From Paracentrotus lividus (taxonomy: Eukaryota; Echinodermata; Echinoidea; Camarodonta; Echinidae), in NCBI GenBank assembly GCA_940671915.1, contig CALNVZ010000649.1, positions 5,618,958-5,682,957 on the forward strand: a stretch of 64,000 bases of DNA, read 5' to 3'. The notes below the pieces were generated by a model. It saw only the letters and a list, made by a program, of their open reading frames with translations, did not search any database and was not told the origin of the DNA. This document shows, in pieces, positions 11,576 to 24,044 of the stretch (position 1 is its first letter; each line of letters starts with the position of its first letter). The position numbers and the translations under genes are program-made.

Positions 11576-12900
11576 CTACTATTCAAAGATACTCTAAGAA
11601 TTTCTCTCTCTATACTGCGAGTGCTCACAATTGGGTTTAATGTAGTGGCTCAGCGGGTTCATGCTAAGATTGTTAAGTGCAAATGCTGAGATAGATTATC
11701 AGTGAAAATATATTTTTGTATGGGATAGGTAGAGGTATGTGAGATACGAGACAGAGAGAGAGGTTAGGGATATATAAATAGAGAGAGATACAGTTGGTGA
11801 GAGGGGAAAGAGAAAGGGAGATATATGAAGGAGAGATATGACAGAGTGAGTGAGTGGCAAGGGAAGAGAAATAAAGAGGAGGAAGAAAAAGTTGGAAAGA
11901 GAGGAAGAAAAATATGGAAATCATGGAATTGAGATAGATGATGAATAAAAAAAGTGGTCACAACAAAGATATAGGCAAAGAGTTATGAGCTTGAGTGATG
12001 AGTAAAATGTAAAAGAGAGAAGAGGTAAAATATAAATAAAAATTCTCTACATACCAAAACGTGTCCTCGCTTCATTTATTACTAGTTACAATGACCATGT
12101 AATTACTTGTAGTACAAATTACTAATATTTTAACGAATGCCAGATGGCTTAAAAGCCCATCTTGCTCGCATTAGCTGTACAGATGAAGGACTTTTCCTCT
12201 TTTCGTGACATTTTCATGGATTTAGAAATGAGTAAAACTACATACTAATTTCTATAAAATAATTGAAAAAGCAAGAAAATGAATAAATGTTGATGTAATT
12301 CAATAAGAATTACTTGGATTTATGTAGGGTGCGTAACACCCCCCCCCCCCTCCTCCTCAGAGGGGGAATAAAGCAAAGAAAAGGTAATTTAAGAAAGAAA
12401 ATAATACATAACATGAATTCAGTTACGATTGTATTTGTATAACATCACAATTTCGCTGTCTCATTGATTTATATTATCTTGATTTCATTGTTTGGGTGTG
12501 TAACCCTCCAACAAAGAGGAAACAATGTATAATGAAACATCATAAATTTCACTGAATCATACAGATTTATCAAAACAATTTCTGTTAATATTATATTCCC
12601 ACAACAATGCATTATGAGTACATTACTATCATCAGTTGTCCCTTTAAACATTCTTTAGATTCCAGTACCAGCCCATTCCTCTTATCATATCCTCAATGAG
12701 ATAATTAGTCATGTCTGATTTTCCGTCAATTGAACCAATGCTTGTCACTGCTGCCCCCATAGTCTTACTAGAAACAGCCTCGACTCGAATTGCTTTGCCT
12801 TATTTTGGCCTTGGTAAGGTGACAGATTTGATGTAAATAATTTAGTTGTCCATTTATTTATGCCTCTTCCTATTTCTTTAGCATGGGCTCTCCTCCCCCC

Positions 12901-12932
<32 letters not shown>

Positions 12933-13530
12933 TTCTCACTCTTGCTGTATTCTATGTCGAAACATGCCCCAAGATAAAGAATAACCAGGGTGCTTAGAGG
13001 TCAAGAATTTTGAAAATAACCTTTTCCAGACACAAAAAGTTGGGGGAATTCAGGGTATTGCATTTATTTCTTCTTGTAAGTCTTTTCTTTGAATGCAACG
13101 CTATTTCAATTAACGAGTGAAATCTCCCCATCAAATACACACAGCTGAAACTACATCTAGCTTGCAAATTTATTTGCTGAGCTGCCTACTAATGAACAGC
13201 CCCCTCTAAGCCGAAATATAGGTTATCCTAGAACAACAGTATTCCGTCAAGTCAATCGAAGCTTATTAGCTTAGATGTTCCTAGAAATTTGTTTTAAGTT
13301 TTGTAAATTGCTCACGACTTGGGTTTCAGTCGAGCCATTAGTTATATTGATGAAACTGCAATTTTTACTCTCTCTCTTTCTCTCTCTCTCTCACTTTCTT
13401 ATTCTGTCACTGTCTTTCTGCATCACTTTGTGTTGTTCTGCATGGCTATATATCTCTATCTCTCTCTTTCTGTTTTTTGTTTCCAGTTTGCTGTCTTCAT
13501 TAGATGTTAACATAGAGCTTATAATTCTAG
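11576..13530. other. intergenic sequence with simple repeats
   Basis: GA-rich sequence at about 11745-11920, a poly-C run at about 12341, CT runs at about 12898-12940 and 13366-13392. No gene was recognised. Confidence 0.5.
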
Positions 13531-13538
13531 GACATCTG

Positions 13539-13670
13539 TCTTCTTCTTCTTCTTCTTCTTCTTCTTCTTCTTCTTCTTCTTCTTCTTCTTCTTCTTCTTC
13601 TTCTTCTTCTTCTTCTTCTTCTTCTTTACTCTTCTCTTTTTTTTTTTTTTTTTTTTTTGGGGGGGGTGGG
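13539..13670. repeat. (TTC)n microsatellite followed by T and G runs
   Basis: About 29 uninterrupted TTC repeats (13539-13625) are followed by a poly-T and a poly-G run. The poly-serine frame across it is an artefact. Confidence 0.95.
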
Positions 13671-14602
13671 GGTTAATATATTTTATGAATGAAACTGTAT
13701 GAATGATTAACTGCCAATTTGGTATGAATGAATTAACTATTTCATGATATCAACCATTGGTGTCTTCATATCATAGCTTCATTGTTTGTGTTACTTATTT
13801 AGTCTTTCTCTAGAAAGCTTTTTGCATGTATTTTCACTCCCTCTTCTCTCTTAACCTCTCTCCTTCATTCTCTCTCTCCTTGTCTCTCTCTCTCTCTTCA
13901 TCTCTCTCTCATTCTCTATTCTCTATTTTTTTTTACCTTTGACTACTTTTATATGTGTACCTTTACCCCTATACTCCCTCTTTCTCTCTATCTCTTTTTC
14001 TTCAATATTGCCACTCTCTGCCATCAATTCCATTTGCTAATGTTATGACTTACTTCAGACCTAGACTCAGCTCTATTTCTAACACTAACAATGATTATTT
14101 CTGAAGCTGTAGTTCACTGTCTAAGATGTTAAAAGAGAGCTAGCAGAAAGGGTTACAGTATTTTCAGGACGATAATAATTTATGTATCATAAGTGAATCC
14201 GATAAGCATGATTGACTGCCGAATCAGCATGAATAATTTAACTTTGAGATAACCGTACGTCATGCGGTTTTGATTGCTATGATTAGTTTTCATGGAGAGA
14301 GAATATGCTAAGTAATAAGATAATTCTTTTCAATGAATTATCATAAATACATTTATGACTATGTATGTTGCTTCTATCATCTCTCTTTTCTCTTTAACCA
14401 TATGTCTATTTCACTTTTTTTTTTTTTTTTTTTTGGTGTGCAGTGTGATTACTCTCTCTCTCTTCTTCTGCAACTTCACAATGAACAAATGGCTTTAGTT
14501 ACTTTTTTGTATTCTTAATTCAATATTCTACATTTCTGTCATTATCATCTTGCAGTCTTGTTTATATTCCTTTATTGCTCCCCCCCCCCTCTCGCTCTCT
14601 TA
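13671..14602. other. intergenic sequence, CT-rich patches
   Basis: CT-rich stretches at about 13840-13990, a poly-T at about 14417-14434 and a poly-C at about 14580. No gene was recognised. Confidence 0.5.
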
Positions 14603-14606
14603 TTAA

Positions 14607-15100
14607 AGGGAATAGTCACTCTGGGTTTAATTGGTTTTAAAAGAATGCAGAAAAATAAAAGAAAACATATGAGTGAAGGTTTGGAGAAAATCGGACCAAA
14701 AAACGACAAGTTAAGAACATTCAAAGTATTTGATTCTGTGACGTCACCTGCGAGCAGATCTCCTATATGTTATGGAGTGTAAATTCTATAAAATGTCTTC
14801 TTTTTTTCAGAAGAAATATTTTTATGTCACCTGTGTTCATTCGAATACCAATCAAACATATGTTCATATACAAATGAACTATATAAAATGACCCATTCCT
14901 TTATCAAACCATGACAAAAAGACAAATTTATGGAAATTACATACAATCAATTGGAGAGCTGCTCGATTTATGACGTCACAGAATCAAATTTATATTAATA
15001 TCGCTATTTTTTGGTCATTTTCTTCAAACTTTCACTAATATTTTTCTATTATTTTTCTTCATTTTTTAAGACCAATAAAATTCCAGGGTGAACTTCCCCT
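14607..15100. mobile_element. TTAA-flanked Kolobok/piggyBac-type MITE, family 3
   Basis: The ends AGGGAATAGTCACTCTGG and CCAGGGTGAACTTCCCCT are inverted and flanked by TTAA (14603-14606 and 15101-15104). The inverted similarity extends inward (TAATTGG / CCAATAA). Two TGACGTCA octamers (about 14739 and 14972) lie symmetrically inside, next to inverted GATTCTGTGACGTCA phrases. Length is 494 bp with no transposase. AGG ends plus TTAA again suggest Kolobok. Confidence 0.7.
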
Positions 15101-15104
15101 TTAA

Positions 15105-15428
15105 AGCATTTACCTCTTTTCCCTTTCTAGTTGTCTACCTCTTTGTCCGGTCTCTGTATCAGGATGTGTCTCTGTTTATCTCCTTTATTTTTTTTTTCTC
15201 TATCTCTATTTCTTTCTTTCTCTCCTCTACATCTGCCTCTATTATTGTCTATCTACACCTTCCCTCCCTCTCTCTTCTCATAATTTCTGTGCTACTAATT
15301 TTATATCTCTCTTTATCCTGTTTGTATTTCTGTATTCTAAACCATCTTAGCCTCTCGTTCTCTATATATCTCCGTCTATCTGTTTGTTTGCCTTTCTTTC
15401 TGTATTTCTGTAAAAAATCTCTCTCTCT

Positions 15429-15476
<48 letters not shown>

Positions 15477-16896
15477 TCTCTTTCTTTCCGCCTCTGTCTT
15501 CTGTATCCTTCTCTACCCATTCTCATGCTACTCCTTTACCCTCCTTTTATCCTCTTTGTACTTTGATAAAAACAACTTTCTCTCTCTCTACCCTTGTAAC
15601 CTCAATCTCCCTATCGATGTACTATTGTTTTCGGTTGTGAATACCTCTCTTAGCCTTAGGTTAAAAGCGAGATTACGCAGCAATGGAGTCGTTACGACGT
15701 CATCATATCTGAATAGGTTTCAATACATACGCGTTAGACAGGTGCATCCTGTTATGACTATAGGTATAATTTTTTATGCACAAATATTTTACTACATTAT
15801 CCTGCTATATTAACCCCCATCCTCTTCTTAATATTTTTTAATCATACCTTGCCGTTGCCAGTTTGATCCCTTTTTAAATGCAGTTTTTGATAGATTAATA
15901 CTACCTACGCAACTTGTCGTAATTATCATTATACAATTAATTTCAATTCAATAAAGATTTATTGTAAAGACATGCATCAGGGTACAGAGATTAATTTGTA
16001 AACATATTATGAAGTGCAGTATTGATGAAAAAAATACCATAATACTTCTTATAACAATAAGCCTACCTATCCTTTAATAAAATTACATTTAAAATTAATG
16101 ATCTGTAAAAGTTACAGGTGTTGCGTTGATGAACTTGAATTTATTGGTATGAATAACACAAAATAATTGTAAAAGCGTTATTGTATAATACTCATATAAT
16201 AGTGGCTGCTTCTATAGCGCACAGGTCTGCCTTTCAGTGCTCACAAGTAAGGAAACACCTTTGTGGGGGTAGAAGAGAGAAAGAAGGAGAGGAAGAGAGA
16301 GAAGGAGAGATGTTGATAGAGATAATAGTAATTGAACAACTGATCCAATCTATTTAGGTATTTTTTATAGAGCCTTTTTTGAACCTATAAATGTAGATGA
16401 TATTAATTTTCAGTAATAATTACTAATGAATTATAAAATATTAGTTTTTTTTAAAATATAAAATCTACTTAAAAAATGAAATGTATAAGTTCAACTACAT
16501 GTGCATTCGCTCTTCACATTTTTATGAAGTATTAAAGTAAATAAAAAGTGCATTTTGTACATTGTAGATTAATTAAGAATGTTACTCATACTTGGCATGT
16601 TTAGAAGAAAAAAAATTACATAAGACCTCAGCTGTCTTGCGCAGTATTTTTAGTCTCTTACTGTGCTGTCTCATTTTGCTCCTTCAGAGAAAATTAAAAC
16701 AGCTTGAAATGTCTTTCTCTTCTAATTATCTTCCCATTCAGTCCTGCCGTTGTTTAAGGTCAAATACGCATTCACCTAGGTTCCATAACTCACCGAGTAG
16801 TGAATTGAGTAATGCCGGAAGGTAAATGTTTCCGCAATTAGGACAGTCAGTGCCATCTGTGATCTATGTGCCCTGTCCATTCCAACCCCCCCCCCA

Positions 16897-16931
<35 letters not shown>

Positions 16932-17440
16932 TTTCTCTGAGGATATTTTCGCCATGGCTTTCTCTTTCTTTTTCTCTTTCTCTATCTGTAGACCTGTTTA
17001 GCATTCTGACTGTCTCTGTCTTTGTATTTTTATCTTTCTCCCCCTCTTTTTCTATTCCTCATCTCTCTCTCTCTCTCTCTCTGTCTCATTCTCTATCTCC
17101 TGAACTTTTCAGGAGCTCTGTTTGCCTCTTTGTGAATTTTTGTCCATCTCTCTAGTTCTCTTTTCCTCTTACAGGTTCTAGAATCTTATTATATGCTCTA
17201 TTAATTAATTAATATTTATTTACTCACTCAGTTTCCCGGTACATTCATCCATTTTATTAGGTGCTATGTCTCCTTTTTTCCAACCCTTGCTCTCTCTCTC
17301 TCTCTCTCCCTCTCTGTCTGTCTGTCTGTCCCTCTCTCTCCCCCCCCCTCTCCATCTCCTTCTTTCCCCTTTCTCTCTCTCTCCATCTCTCCCTCTTCCC
17401 TCTCTCTAAATTGCTGAACTTTTAAACTCAATCTCTCTTT
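15105..17440. repeat. CT-rich microsatellites and AT-rich sequence
   Basis: CT tracts occur at about 15160-15490, 16893-17100 and 17288-17420. The 241-residue frame at 15088-15813 is a Ser/Leu/Phe translation of the first of these. At about 16195-16270 the plus strand reads TATAGCGCACAG after a TA-rich stretch, resembling the minus-strand 3' end of an L2/CR1-type element, but it is short. Confidence 0.6.
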
Positions 17441-17960
17441 TCTTTCCTGAAATTGGAACTGGACAGCTTTCTAAAGAAAGGTGTGTAATTGCATAGTGGG
17501 GATTGGCGGACTGCGGGAGAAGGCACGATTTGCCGGGGAAACTCGTCTTGTAGGAGGATGCGGTTTGTTTAAACAGCCGATGACGACGGGCTCGATAGCG
17601 CATCGATGACCATTGAATTTGGTGGATTCTGGGAAAAGGGAGGTCGGGGCGACGATGATTGCTTGCGTGTATGCCGCGTTAAATGACAAGCGCTGCAGAG
17701 TTGATCTTCATGCCTCACTGCCTTCAGCTGACTTGAAGAAACGGGGAATGTGCTTCTCCAGAACCGAGTCCGTAGGGGGAACCCCACTAACTTCCGTGAA
17801 TGATGAAGCTCTACAAGCAGAAGCCTCATTTCTCGGGGCATGTTTAATTATCTCAAGTCGTGATGCCGTGTTGTTAGAGATTAATGATATCTTTTTTTCT
17901 CTCTCATGTTGGAGACTATGGCAGGGGGCGAAAAAAAGATTATGATTATTACGATTAATA
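17441..17960. other. GC-richer unique sequence upstream of RGS
   Basis: This stretch has clearly higher complexity and GC content than the CT repeats on either side and is open in several frames on both strands. No protein family was recognised. A candidate cis-regulatory or conserved element is possible but unproven. Confidence 0.3.
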
Positions 17961-18476
17961 AACCCATATCATAATTATGCCATTTCATTTCCTCTCAAAC
18001 ACCTTATGGGGGATTCCTTCAAAGAAGACATTAATTCCTTTTACACTTTCATTTCCTTGTTCTATGAATCCTAATGCTGATATGAAATTATTTTTTTGAT
18101 CGCGTAAAAGGAATCCCAAGAAAGGGTTTCAAGCCCGACCCACATCCAATATCTTATTCTGCGGAATGTGTGCATTAAGATCAATCCTTTATTGATTACC
18201 AGCGCATATTTAGAATCGTCAACGAGAATCCAGTTCGCCATTTGCTGGAATGCTTCCTTGAAAAATGGCAATAGCATATCTAGATTCCAGCTTAATAGAC
18301 GTTCTATTACATGTCTATTGTAATTGAAGTGAGTGCAATTCTCGATAGAGAGGATTGTCCTTTCGTTGAAAGCATCTTCTTTTACCCCTTTTTATTTCTC
18401 TGTTCTGATTGTGCTTTCCTCATATTTGTTGTGATGGTTTCTCTGTTAGCACGTCTCTGTTCTGATTCTTTCACTC

Positions 18477-18518
<42 letters not shown>

Positions 18519-18661
18519 CTTAAACTCTGTCTCTTCTTCTTCTTACAATAGACTTCTTCCTGTTTTCAATTTTATAGTATTTTCATTGGTTATTATAACA
18601 AATTATTTTTTCTTTCTTCACAATTGCTCTGTTTCTGTGAACTAGATATGACTAATGTCAT

Positions 18662-18692
<31 letters not shown>

Positions 18693-21600
18693 CCTCTTTC
18701 TCTGTATAATGGAATGGCATGAAACAACTTGTATTATGCCTTTTCCACGAGATGGAAAGCGTTGGATAACTTTCAGTAGAGAACATAACGAAACAGTGTT
18801 TATGATTTCATGATCATATTAGAGAAAACATCAAAAACATTTTTTCTTAAATCTTAAAAAATGTACTTTGAAATTCCTATTCCGCCATTCCAGTTATGTA
18901 ATTAATTAAGGTTTTCCTTGAAAGTATGGATTCATCATACCATATTTCCGTTGATTGTCTAATTAGGAGTGGGCTTTTCCTATATGCATTTGGAGTTGAG
19001 CAGGATGTGTTCGCCCGGTTGGCTTGTCAGGTTTCTTTCATATCCGACTGTGCATATTAAAAAACCAAGGAGCACTCACACAAACCCTCGACTGCAGTTT
19101 TTCACTTGACATGCATACACATATGTGGGACTAAGTGTGCTTTCCCTTACACATACACACATACATATGCTGTCACACACCTACTCTTACTCTCTCTATC
19201 TCTATCTCTCCCTCTTGCTCTCTATGTGAGCTCATCGCGTTCCGTTTACCCCGAATCAACGATTCATCCCCACCCGGGATGATTTTTCCGGGTTGCATAT
19301 AACAAATGGGTGATGTAATACCACCAGGATAGAAACCGTTGACAACACCAATAAAAGCATATGTCTCTAAGCAGTCAGGAACACATATAAAATTGCTTAG
19401 CAACTTTTATGACTTATCAGACCGCATTGACCACATGAGATAAACAGGAGGGGACATTCTCTATTCTTCCAATTGACATCACTGCTTTCCCATCCATCAA
19501 TATTTTACCGCGGTTTGCAAGCTTTTTGGAAACGACCGATACTTGCGATAGGGGCGGGCAGACGTGATTTACCCCGCTTAGTTGGTGTGCGCTAATTGTA
19601 CTTGGAAGTGCATCTCTCACCCCTTTTGTTAGCAACCGGGCTTGCCAAACTAAACACAACTGTGAGATCTACGTCACTCGATGTCGTAGCTGAGCGAAAC
19701 GCAACCCAGAGACACATTTGTTGGACTACAGAAGAAGAGAGAAAAAGAGAGAGAGAGGAAGACAGGAAAAGAAAACATAAAAAATCTAAGGGTTACACTC
19801 TTTTCTGTCGCACACACACAAAATGCTGATTATGAAATTGTCAGTTTGTTCAAATTAACTCGTGCATATGCACACACAAGGGAACGTGATTGAGTGAGAC
19901 AACGACAGAGAGAGTGAAAAAGAGCGGTCTCTCTTCTCGACTTGTTGCTGATTGCCGTCTCATTACTCTCTGTATCACCTCATCCTATTGGAGGATATAT
20001 TTCTCGCAAAAACAAGTCACCTGATATCGTCTCTACTTAATGTCAGACGCTTAGAGACATAGAACGTGGCGAGGGAAAAAAATGAATTCTTTATCAGCGG
20101 TTGAAAGCCAGGTGATGCATTAAAACATTTTTTTGTTCAATCTCTACTGATGTTGATTACAAAACAACTCTGCGATTTTTAGTGATGCTTATGATGAAGG
20201 GACAACTTTGAGGAGAAACAAGCATTTCATGTCAGACTTTTGGTGTGATAACATCACCTCTTGAATTTGGCCTTTGATTTTTGGTGCCTTATTTTCAGCT
20301 GTAGCCAGATGATTTTTCTATTGGATATGCACTTTGGACTGCCAAGGTAGGCCATCATGAAGTTGGATAATTTTAATTTCCATGTTTATTTAATTATTTG
20401 TTTTCTCACTCCTTTATTTTATTTTTTTAGATGAAATAGGTTCCTCTTCTCCTTTTTAAAATTAAGTTTTCATTCTTTTTTCTTTGACCTGTTTTGAAGA
20501 TATTAATATATTTTATCTAAATATATTCATTATACAATGATTCAATTGCCTACTTACATAATCAGTGAATTATGTATGTTTTTTTTTTTGCAAACAATTA
20601 TTATAATCATTATTATTTTATTTGTTACCGTTATGCATGCAGGTACTCGCGATGTGTAGGTGCATGATCCTATTACAATTGAGGCCCTTCAAAATTGGAG
20701 AATTAATTAATGTTCAGGATTTCATTGTCATAGAGTTTGAATTCTTTATGATCCCTTTTGATCTTTAAATAATGTAAACTATACTTCCCTAAAGTGTCTT
20801 TTTTCTTAATAATTCACCAACTTCAATTTCTCTCTCTTTTGTTCTACTGTCTGTAAATTTTTGTGATTATTCTGTCTTTTATCCTCGATCTTGTTCTCTT
20901 ATCTATACATCATTATGTTATTTTTATCTTGATTTTCCCTTTACCCAGACTTTCTATTCATTCTCTCTCTGTCTGTCTATCTCTCTCCTTCTCTTTCTAT
21001 CTCTCTCTTTCTATCTATCTTTCTATTTCTCTTTTACTACATCTCTCTGAGTGCCCTACTTTCATCTTGCCCAACTTTTTATTGGTTTAATTTCCATCAG
21101 ATAAAGAGCTATGAATATACCCTCTTTGTTGATAACAATCTCATCTTAGATGAATTTAATGATAATTTGAACAACTTGATGATTTGATATTTAATCTGTC
21201 TCCACTTAATTAACAACCTTTTCTACAAAGTAAGAATTTTTCCTGTGTGCTACAATCTATTTGAGGTATCGTCTTTTTCTTGACAAGTGCTGATGGTTTT
21301 GATAGCATTCTATTTAGAAGCTGATCATAAAAGGGGGATTTTGGATATGTAAGATTTGTATTTTGATCATCTCGTACTTTGAAAGAAGTTGATTGCCTGG
21401 ATGTTAGATGGTAGAAATAGTACTTCATGAGCCAAAGGCAAAGTCAGGCACGTATTCATGCTCGAGGAATGAGCTCTACAGCATTAAGTTTGCATCAATT
21501 TGGCAAAGAGTTTCTGATCTTATCGATAAGCTCATGATCGCATTAAACTTCAAGAGGAGAGATGGAAAATAGATTTGGAGGGAGGGGTAAATAATTCATA

Positions 21601-21700
21601 ATGGAATTATCTGTGAGCCATTCCCTTCTATCTACCCACCTCATCAAAATCCAATATTTGGCGGGGGAAATGTAAGACTTTAAGCCATTCAAGTCTTGAG
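17961..21700. other. non-coding region upstream of RGS
   Basis: A mixture of CT microsatellites (about 18478-18520, 18670-18702, 20955-21030) and unique sequence. No exon was recognised. Confidence 0.4.
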
Positions 21701-23976
21701 AAACAAGAGAGGCAAGCACACAGCTCGTTTCCCTGCTCTAGCTCTTCATCCTGGCTCCGCATGCTGCTGCATCGTTGAGTGAAGTCGGAGAGGCGGTTTA
21801 TATACGGTCACACCTATTAGATGACACTTGCGTAAGCTGGCGATTGTGCCACCGAAAAGTTAGACGGACACGGCGGGACAATCTTGCTGCCATTCATCGT
21901 TTATTAGTTGTCCAGGGGGACCGGCAAACGAGGGGGGAGTAATATATATCGGAAACTTCAGAAGGGCTTTGTGATTGAGGAGGACGAGGGCTTGAGAGGA
22001 GCTTTCGATGGATCCTTAGTTTTCCTTGAGGCTTTTCTGAGACGTATATAGCTGAAAGTTGGGATACCTCGAAGGTCATTACTAGCCGCCGAAGCTCGGT
22101 GTTGCATCAGGCAGCCGCGCCAAGTGTTCCATCAATAGCGCCCCACTTCAGCTCCCATTCCCCCACCCCCACGATTAGTATTGAGAGTTTCGAGAGTTTG
22201 AGGAAATCATCTTCGGTGAATAGTTCTCATATGCTTGTCATCTCACGCTCGAGCTCGTCCAAGAAGGCTCGTGATTATTGTTCATCGTATAAATTGAACT
22301 TTGGTATTTTGTTGAGGAAAGACGTTTTCTCTTGTTGTCTGTGGTGTGAGTTCACAAAACCTTCCAGTTCACAGCGATTGCATTCAAACAAGCATTTTGC
22401 CGGGAGGATGTTTTCTTGAGAAGAGAATGAACACAAAAGATGGTCCGGATTACTTCATATCTTAAAGTTTAGAACGCCTCAGGCTTCTTATATCCGCTCC
22501 ATCTGGCAGGCTCTCAGCGTCACCGACTTGTTTTGCAGATTTCAAAAACTTGCCCCTCTCTGGATTGTTATCCAGTTTGCACTCCTAGAAAGTGATGTGC
22601 ATGACATCGAGACTTCGGGCATAGTGGAATGCTTTTCGAGCTTTAATCTTTTTTTGTGCAACTGATGAGGTATCCTATTAAAAGAAATTTTGGATTTGCA
22701 TTTATTTGAAATACAGAGGTATGAGCTGCAGTTTGCTGATTTCAAATTCACATCCAGTGAATTGCAAATGATGATATGCGTGTATGGATAGCATCACCTC
22801 TCACCCACTAGCGATCGGTTCAGTACCCCGACCCATCCCATCACTTTCATCCACTTTATAAACAAAAAAACACTTGATTTTGCCTCTTTAGTATTCAGGG
22901 CGACTCTTCGCATGTTTGACCGAACAAACTACCCTCCTTGTTAGGTGGGAGTGAGACACGAGGAAGAGGGAGAGAGATAGGGAGAGCGGGGGAGAGCATC
23001 GGAGGCTAGCAGGAGCGCCGGGATTCTTCCATAAACAAGCGTAAAGTTGGGGGCAGGTGGCTGATAGCACATATGTTTTGACTCCTTCGTCAGAATGACA
23101 CAAGTAAAATAATTGAGCATTTATTCGGTCGGAAGTCTTTGCGATCGGTGCAACCGGGCAAGAATTAGCGTCTTCGATCGATAATGGCTTCTTGACTTTT
23201 AGTAGCTGCTGTAGAGGTTTCTCTAATTGGCGTACCTTGGATGCAGATGGGAGCTCGCATACTAACTCATAATCTACTCACATGATTATTCTTTGGCTGA
23301 TCTCTCATAACGTTGCATCTTAAATGGACTCGTTCTCTCCTCTTATCCTGTATTATCTTTCTCTTTAGAGGATGAATGCCCCAATTAATGTTGGCTGAAG
23401 AGCCGGGGCAGGACGGGGATCGCATCTTTTGATTTCCCCTTCAAGGAGAAGACAAGAAAACCCTGTTTACTTGAAAATTAATCAGCCATCGTTTCAACGT
23501 CTAGTTCACGTCGCTTGTCTGTCAACGCGTCGTGGGCGACTCGTGTGTCGAAATCCAACACCAACCGGGCCTGAGAGGACATGTCAGACCCCGCTCTATT
23601 CGGATCACCGGCATCTAGCGAGTTTTAGAGGGCTAGCTTCAATTCAGTCTGGCATCCCATCTCAAATCAACTCTTTTTTGCATCTCGTTGCTCATCTACA
23701 TCATTCAGCATCTTCTCGTTCCATTCTCATCATCGGGTCATTTGTATTCATCGTCAAGTCAAGACAGGGTGATTTATTTCCAATTGATCCTTAATATTAT
23801 CCACAGCATCGGTAATTGCAGGTGCTGTATATTTTTCTCACCTGCACTACAACGAGACTGACATATTCAAAAGGGATGCTTGGATTTGAGTAAAAAGAAA
23901 GACCTTACTCTTGCGGCTATTTCAAGGAAGACTTTATTTTCAATCAGAGATTTTTTTGCTCATTTTTTCTTTGAAA
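21701..23976 (+). promoter_or_regulatory. probable 5' UTR / promoter-proximal region of the RGS gene
   Basis: Unique, relatively GC-rich sequence without simple repeats, ending at the predicted RGS start codon. The frame of that start is closed upstream by TGA at 23887-23889 with no intervening ATG, so sequence just upstream is 5' UTR if transcribed. A TATA-like TTTATATACGG at about 21798 is a possible core promoter, but it lies 2.2 kb upstream and further 5' exons are possible. The regulatory role is inferred from position. Confidence 0.3.
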
Positions 23977-24044
23977 ATGACGTCCAAATTAGTGAATGCT
24001 TTGGAGATCAAGCGATCAGAGACTTTCACGAAGGAAGGGAATGC
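23977..24044 (+). CDS. RGS exon 1 (predicted start)
   Basis: The ATG at 23977 has A at -3 and opens [20 protein letters not shown]..., ending GGGAATGC followed by a perfect GTAAGT donor at 24045. The coding part is 68 nt, so two bases (GC) are carried over. Joined to the T that begins exon 2 they make Ala, exactly the phase exon 2 requires. An in-frame TGA at 23887 with no ATG in between supports this start. The peptide itself is not conserved enough to recognise, so the call rests on position, phase and splice signal. An unrecognised alternative first exon remains possible. Confidence 0.6.

Noticed and set aside
13275-13676. Poly-serine protein frame
   Set aside because: It is the (TTC)n microsatellite read in one frame.
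15088-15813. 241-codon plus-strand frame resembling a hydrophobic membrane protein
   Set aside because: The apparent hydrophobicity comes from CT/TTTC microsatellite translation. Its first codons lie inside the TTAA element end.
17613-17945. MCFSRTES start followed by GTAGGG as an RGS first exon
   Set aside because: A donor there gives phase 0, but exon 2 needs two carried bases. The exon at 23977 fits better.
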